Origin: Phylloscopus collybita
Taxonomy: Eukaryota; Chordata; Aves; Passeriformes; Phylloscopidae
Length of the DNA stretch: 64,000 bases
Direction of reading: 5' to 3'
Assembly (NCBI GenBank): GCA_027886175.1
Contig: JAJNNQ010000002.1
Location: forward strand, 13,051,001-13,115,000
Part shown: positions 63,201 through 64,000 of the stretch, in pieces
Numbering within the stretch: position 1 is the first letter of the stretch
Layout: every line of letters starts with the position of its first letter
The notes under the pieces: model-generated
What the model was told of the DNA's origin: nothing
Database searches by the model: none
What the model saw: only the letters and a program-made list of their open reading frames with translations
Program-made: the position numbers and the translations under genes

Positions 63201-63698
63201 AGGTATGCAACTGTTTGACAGAATTTGATTGCATCTCGATTTTTGCAGTGAAGACTTGGAGTGTCTGTTTGGAGTTGAGTGGTTTTTGAAAAATGAGCTT
63301 ACCAATTTTTTTTATTTTTTTTCTGTTGCAGGAGTGTACAAGGGCTTACACCTCAGTAGTACTACACCTACAGCACTTGTCCATACAAGTTCATCATCAA
63401 CAGCAGGTTCAGCCTTGTTACAGCCTTCAAATATAACGCAGACTTCAAGTTCCCACAGTGCACTGAGTCACCAAGTAACTGCTGCCAATTCTGCAACAAC
63501 TCAGGTTCTGATTGGGAACAACATTCGATTAACTGTACCCTCATCAGTTGGCACTGTAAACTCTATTACCACGCTCAATGCACGGCATATACCTAGGACT
63601 TTAAGTGCTGTTCCATCATCTGCCTTAAAGCTGGCTGCAGCAACAAATTGTCAGGTGCCCAAGGTTCCAGCTTCCTCCTCTGTGGATGCAGTACCAAG
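15070..63698 (+). CDS. EPC1: EPC1, enhancer of polycomb homolog 1 (14 exons, 3' end missing)
   Basis: Scaffold subunit of the nuclear NuA4/TIP60 histone acetyltransferase complex; its yeast relative Epl1 holds the Esa1 catalytic module. Fourteen exons splice in frame: 15070-15222, 42434-42593, 44562-44707, 44793-44999, 45378-45526, 46804-46960, 48261-48434, 48537-48626, 48710-48858, 49934-50286, 62117-62235, 62317-62403, 63061-63202, 63332-63698. They total 2453 nt, or 817 codons plus 2 nt. Residues 1 to about 150 form the conserved EPL1-type N-terminal domain. Residues 332-342 are basic. A Gln-rich stretch spans about 584-606. Residues from about 590 on form the vertebrate E_Pc C-terminal region. 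N-terminal residues such as FRCEDLPDLAEYASINRAV identify EPC1 rather than EPC2. The start is chosen because MSKLSFRARALDASKPLPVF matches the family N-terminus exactly. The final exon lies beyond the window. Confidence 0.97.
15313..15323 (+). promoter_or_regulatory. YY1-type motif 2
   Basis: GCCGCCATCTT is a full YY1 core. It lies about 90 bases inside intron 1, still within the CpG island. Confidence 0.6.
15499..15508. promoter_or_regulatory. Palindromic E-box (CLEAR/USF type)
   Basis: GTCACGTGAC is a perfect 10-bp palindrome with the CACGTG core favoured by USF, MYC/MAX and TFEB/MITF factors. It lies 11 bases before the third YY1-type motif. Confidence 0.55.
15520..15530 (+). promoter_or_regulatory. 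YY1-type motif 3
   Basis: GCCGCCATTTT is a full YY1 core near the downstream part of the CpG island in intron 1. Confidence 0.6.
16000..16061 (+). repeat. 31-bp imperfect tandem duplication
   Basis: Two adjacent 31-base units (16000-16030 and 16031-16061) both begin GGTAAAACA and end TTGNTGAA-like. They differ at about six positions. It looks like a simple local duplication. Confidence 0.75.
16223..16366 (+). mobile_element. tRNA-Ile-derived SINE with CR1 tail (TguSINE1 type)
   Basis: The 5' part reads as a degraded tRNA-Ile. It has an intact A box (TAGCTCAGTTGG), an anticodon loop with AAT, and a B-box region with a GGTTCNATCC-like core. It runs without a break into a CR1-like 3' tail containing GTTGGACTCAATGATCC and ending ATTCTATGA. 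This composite matches TguSINE1, described from passerine birds and mobilised by CR1 machinery. The acceptor stem is degraded, so it is not a functional tRNA gene. No clear target-site duplication was found. Confidence 0.85.
20489..20660 (+). repeat. Dispersed repeat, copy 1 (172 bp)
   Basis: This segment recurs at 24731-24901 in the same orientation with about eight differences. Homology starts at TTAGCATACAAAG and stops sharply after ATTGATCTG. Flanks on both sides are unrelated. I do not recognise the family. Confidence 0.85.
21141..21279 (+). repeat. T/G-rich low-complexity tract
   Basis: About 140 bases almost only of T and G (TTTG, TTTGG and a seven-G run), on the sense strand of intron 1. 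No repeat body was recognised around it. Confidence 0.85.
22635..22882 (+). mobile_element. CR1 LINE 3'-end fragment, sense
   Basis: It has the typical CR1 order: GCACTGGAACAGGTTCCCCA, then a GACAGAGTTCAAGAAGC block, then a TTGGACTTGATGATGCC block and a CCAACTCTGATAT end. It is truncated at the 5' side, as usual for CR1. The short frames inside are remnants only. Confidence 0.9.
24731..24901 (+). repeat. Dispersed repeat, copy 2 (171 bp)
   Basis: The second copy of the segment at 20489, about 4.2 kb downstream and about 95 percent identical by eye, including one single-T length change. Both ends are as abrupt as in copy 1. Confidence 0.85.
29021..29042 (+). repeat. Poly-T tract, 22 T
   Basis: A simple homopolymer run inside intron 1 with no recognised retroposon attached. 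Confidence 0.95.
36490..36783 (-). mobile_element. CR1 LINE 3'-end fragment, antisense
   Basis: Read on the - strand it ends with the usual CR1 tail (complement of CATAGAATCATGG...GTTGGAAGGGACCCACAAGG). Its body matches the complement of the CR1 3' UTR and end of ORF2. The 68-codon frame on the - strand (36537-36743) comes from this remnant. Confidence 0.92.
38978..40425 (+). mobile_element. LTR-like insertion, probable endogenous retroviral solo LTR (borders approximate)
   Basis: The composition changes abruptly inside AT-rich intron 1. A leader with CCAATCAG at about 39042 is followed by a CpG-rich core at 39170-39410. Later come an AATAAA signal at 40293-40298 and a downstream T/GT-rich stretch ending near a GTGCACTGGC motif. 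This order (promoter-like GC core, polyadenylation signal, short end) and my recollection of similar repetitive passerine sequences suggest a solo LTR. No retroviral coding remnant is visible. Exact ends and target duplication could not be fixed. A non-retroviral CpG island is the alternative. Confidence 0.45.
42160..42310 (+). promoter_or_regulatory. CpG-rich patch with CTCF-like core just before exon 2
   Basis: A short GC- and CpG-rich block is isolated in AT-rich sequence about 120 bases before exon 2. AGCGCCACCT at 42253-42262 is the complement of a perfect CTCF core (AGGTGGCGCT), though the flanking CTCF positions fit only partly. A GTAAGT at 42160 could be a cryptic donor. Confidence 0.35.
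42434..42593 (+). CDS. EPC1: EPC1 coding exon 2 (residues 52-105)
   Basis: Acceptor TTCTAG, donor CAGC|GTAAGT; ends one base into Pro105. It starts EHHLQRAIS and contains Met72 at 42494 in a strong start context (A at -3, G at +4). Confidence 0.97.
42664..42890 (+). mobile_element. CR1 LINE 3'-end fragment, sense
   Basis: CR1 signature blocks in order: CTTAAGCTGCACCAAGAG, a CCATCCCTGGATGCCTTTAA block, GGTTGGACTTGATGATCTTG and the end CCAACCTTGTGATTCTGTGA. It is 5'-truncated and lies 70 bases after exon 2. Confidence 0.93.
43555..43795 (-). mobile_element. CR1 LINE 3'-end fragment, antisense
   Basis: It reads as the complement of a CR1 3' end: GGTTGGAAGGAACCTTTAAA, then GGGCAACCTGTTCTAGTGTT, then a TTCACCACCTTC block. 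It is diverged and truncated. Confidence 0.9.
44562..44707 (+). CDS. EPC1: EPC1 coding exon 3 (residues 105-153)
   Basis: Acceptor ATTTAG, donor CAGCAG|GTACAA (a weak donor). It encodes the acidic PDYDLDSEDE segment and the FEEMIDRLEKGSG helix of the EPL1-type domain. Confidence 0.97.
44793..44999 (+). CDS. EPC1: EPC1 coding exon 4 (residues 154-222)
   Basis: It follows an 85-bp intron 3 (44708-44792), which carries an in-frame stop. Donor AAA|GTAAGT, phase 0. It encodes the highly conserved YWIKKRKNCRGPSLIP and FRRRTEKMQTRK motifs. Confidence 0.97.
45378..45526 (+). CDS. EPC1: EPC1 coding exon 5 (residues 223-272)
   Basis: Acceptor CTACAG, donor AG|GTAATG in phase 2. It encodes a long basic helix (KLRRDLSRAVTILEMIKRRE). 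Intron 4 (45000-45377, 378 bp) holds nothing else visible. Confidence 0.97.
45527..46803 (+). other. EPC1: EPC1 intron 5 (1.3 kb)
   Basis: No repeat, RNA gene or second coding exon recognised. The open frame running into exon 6 from 46655 is stop-free intron sequence, not an exon extension supported by family comparison. Confidence 0.85.
46804..46960 (+). CDS. EPC1: EPC1 coding exon 6 (residues 272-324)
   Basis: Acceptor TTTCAG, donor AAA|GTAAGT, phase 0. It encodes YNLGDYSGEIMSEVMAQRQP and the PTYAIPIIPVT segment. Confidence 0.97.
46961..48260 (+). other. EPC1: EPC1 intron 6 (1.3 kb)
   Basis: No repeat or other gene recognised. It ends TTGCAG followed by CAG, a tandem NAGNAG acceptor (48258-48263). 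Confidence 0.85.
48261..48434 (+). CDS. EPC1: EPC1 coding exon 7 (residues 325-382)
   Basis: It starts CAG (Gln325) or, if the second AG of the tandem acceptor is used, at 48264 without Gln. It encodes a basic cluster (RPKRKYEKKPK, residues 332-342), possibly a nuclear localisation signal, then the NAKDLNQYDFPSSDDEP segment. Donor CAG|GTAGGA. Confidence 0.97.
48435..48536 (+). other. EPC1: EPC1 intron 7, 102 nt and stop-free in frame
   Basis: This intron is 34 codons long and has no stop in the EPC1 frame. Retention would insert 34 mostly hydrophobic residues between Gln382 and Val383. Normal GT and AG ends are present. Confidence 0.85.
48537..48626 (+). CDS. EPC1: EPC1 coding exon 8 (residues 383-412)
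   Basis: Acceptor TTGAAG, donor GCT|GTAAGT, phase 0. It encodes the acidic SEAEEENDPDGP and then FAFRRKAGCQYYA, both strongly conserved. Confidence 0.97.
48710..48858 (+). CDS. EPC1: EPC1 coding exon 9 (residues 413-462)
   Basis: It follows an 83-bp intron 8 with an unusual AAG acceptor (ATTTTAAG). It encodes RYRYCLTTLTVPQRCIGF and the Arg/Gly-rich ARRRVGRGGR. Donor AG|GTAAGT, phase 2. Confidence 0.97.
48859..49933 (+). other. EPC1: EPC1 intron 9 (1.1 kb)
   Basis: AT-rich, with a short A-rich tract near 48930-48960 and no other feature that I can support. Confidence 0.85.
49934..50286 (+). CDS. EPC1: EPC1 coding exon 10 (residues 462-580)
   Basis: Acceptor TTTCAG, donor ATTG|GTATGT, phase 1. 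It encodes VLLDRAHSDYD, the SETNTSDKSFSKDLSQILVN segment, WRHFRPRTPSLHDSDNDE and a Ser/Thr-rich tail. The frame stays open for about 56 codons into intron 10, but no AATAAA follows closely to support an early 3' end. Confidence 0.97.
54428..54802 (+). mobile_element. CR1 LINE 3'-end fragment, sense (longest copy)
   Basis: It has the full CR1 3' signature in order: CAGCCTGGAGAAGAGAAAGC, AGTGACAGGACAAGGGG, GAGAAGTTGTGGAAGCCCC, GGTTGGATGGGGCTTTGA, CTAGATGATCTTTAAGG and CCAACCCAAACCATTC. It covers the end of ORF2 and the 3' UTR and is 5'-truncated. Confidence 0.95.
56671..56750 (+). repeat. GGTTGG / T-run low-complexity tract
   Basis: Three GGTTGG units (56683, 56697, 56728) are separated by T runs and a (GTT)n stretch. 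Only T and G occur on the sense strand of the intron, apart from single bases at the edge. Confidence 0.85.
60129..60213 (-). mobile_element. CR1 LINE 3'-end fragment, antisense (short)
   Basis: The complement of the CR1 tail: CATAGAATTTACTGAGTTGG, then AAGGGACCCACC, then a TCAAGTCCAACTCCTG block. Only about 85 bases remain. Confidence 0.88.
62117..62235 (+). CDS. EPC1: EPC1 coding exon 11 (residues 580-619)
   Basis: Acceptor GTTCAG, donor CAG|GTGAGG, phase 0. It is Gln-rich (EQYQQHQQQLALMQKQQLAQ) and begins the C-terminal E_Pc region. Confidence 0.97.
62317..62403 (+). CDS. EPC1: EPC1 coding exon 12 (residues 620-648), cassette-type
   Basis: An 87-nt, phase 0-0 exon after an 81-bp intron 11. 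Acceptor CCATAG, donor CAG|GTGAGT. It encodes NLETNQQESGFRLNLHHSHS and nine more residues ending TLQ. From memory, the mammalian counterpart is 23 residues and is absent from some isoforms; this one is 29. Skipping keeps the frame. Confidence 0.9.
62404..63060 (+). other. EPC1: EPC1 intron 12 (657 bp)
   Basis: It has a 30-base A-rich tract at 62441-62470 shortly after the donor and nothing else recognised. It ends TTTCTAG. Confidence 0.85.
63061..63202 (+). CDS. EPC1: EPC1 coding exon 13 (residues 649-696)
   Basis: Acceptor TTCTAG, donor TCAG|GTATGC, phase 1. It encodes GFVSKTLDSVSAQFAASALV and the LMGFKMKDDVVLGIGVNG segment of the C-terminal domain. Intron 13 is 129 bp. Confidence 0.97.
63332..63698 (+). 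CDS. EPC1: EPC1 coding exon 14 (residues 696-818, last in window)
   Basis: Acceptor TTGCAG, donor AG|GTAGGG, phase 2. It encodes the Ser/Thr-rich YKGLHLSSTTPTALVH through SVDAVPR. The remaining C-terminus (family ending ENHE...AMEVT) must be on a later exon. Confidence 0.97.
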
Positions 63699-64000
63699 GT
63701 AGGGGTTTTAGATCTGCTTATGTTTTCCCAGTACTAGATATCTGGCTTTAAATTAATGTGCGTAGCAGTGATCAAAAAGGCACACCTGGGGAATATCCAA
63801 GAATAGACAGACTTTTACATTGATAAGTTTTCCAGACTGTTCTGCTAGTCACCAGCTGAAAAATAAGGTTTAGCTCAAAAGAGATGATGTTATACTATTG
63901 TGGCAAATAAAAAATCTCTACTCAGTCTCTGTTGGTTTTTCTGTTCATTGTGAAGGCTGAACTACTCTAAAGTTAAATATGAGTCTGTCCTTTAAAAGTA
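63699..64000 (+). other. EPC1: Start of EPC1 intron 14, cut by window edge
   Basis: 302 bases after the GTAGGG donor. No exon or repeat recognised before the right edge. Confidence 0.85.

Noticed and set aside
1..64000. Undescribed multi-gene defence, mobile or biosynthetic system
   Set aside because: The window holds one split vertebrate gene with its flank and common avian retroposons. No gene cluster, array or conserved unknown coding block was found on either strand.

Overview
This window is animal nuclear DNA from a bird, most likely a passerine. The genes are split by introns with GT..AG borders and a CpG-island promoter. Six fragments look like the 3' end of the avian CR1 LINE. One tRNA-Ile-derived SINE with a CR1-like tail (16223-16366) matches the TguSINE1 type described from passerines. 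There are no operons, CRISPR arrays or other prokaryotic features.

The only protein-coding gene I can support is EPC1 (enhancer of polycomb homolog 1) on the + strand. I placed 14 coding exons from the ATG at 15070 to a donor after 63698. They give 817 complete codons plus two bases. Every junction keeps the frame, and the protein follows vertebrate EPC1, not EPC2. The last coding exon, about 25 residues in the mammalian protein, lies past the right edge. EPC1 is a nuclear scaffold subunit of the NuA4/TIP60 histone acetyltransferase complex.

Layout. 1-14100: 5' flank with a separate CpG island (about 925-1470) that ends in a plausible untranslated alternative first exon with a GTAAGT donor at 1694, then repeat-poor sequence with many homopolymer tracts. 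14150-15720: the main CpG-island promoter, with two uORFs, three YY1-type motifs, a palindromic E-box and exon 1. 15223-42433: a 27 kb intron 1 with the SINE, two CR1 pieces, a 172-bp dispersed duplication and a CpG-rich LTR-like insertion (about 38.98-40.43 kb). 42434-50286: exons 2-10, including very short introns of 85, 102 and 83 bp. 50287-62116: an 11.8 kb intron 10 with two CR1 pieces. 62117-63698: exons 11-14, with an 81-bp intron 11.

I found no undescribed multi-gene system. The points most worth checking concern how EPC1 is expressed: an upstream first exon that would force initiation at an internal Met, uORFs whose stop lies one base before a start codon at two separate places, a NAGNAG acceptor, a stop-free 102-nt intron, and an in-frame cassette-type exon 12 whose length differs from my recollection of the mammalian one.
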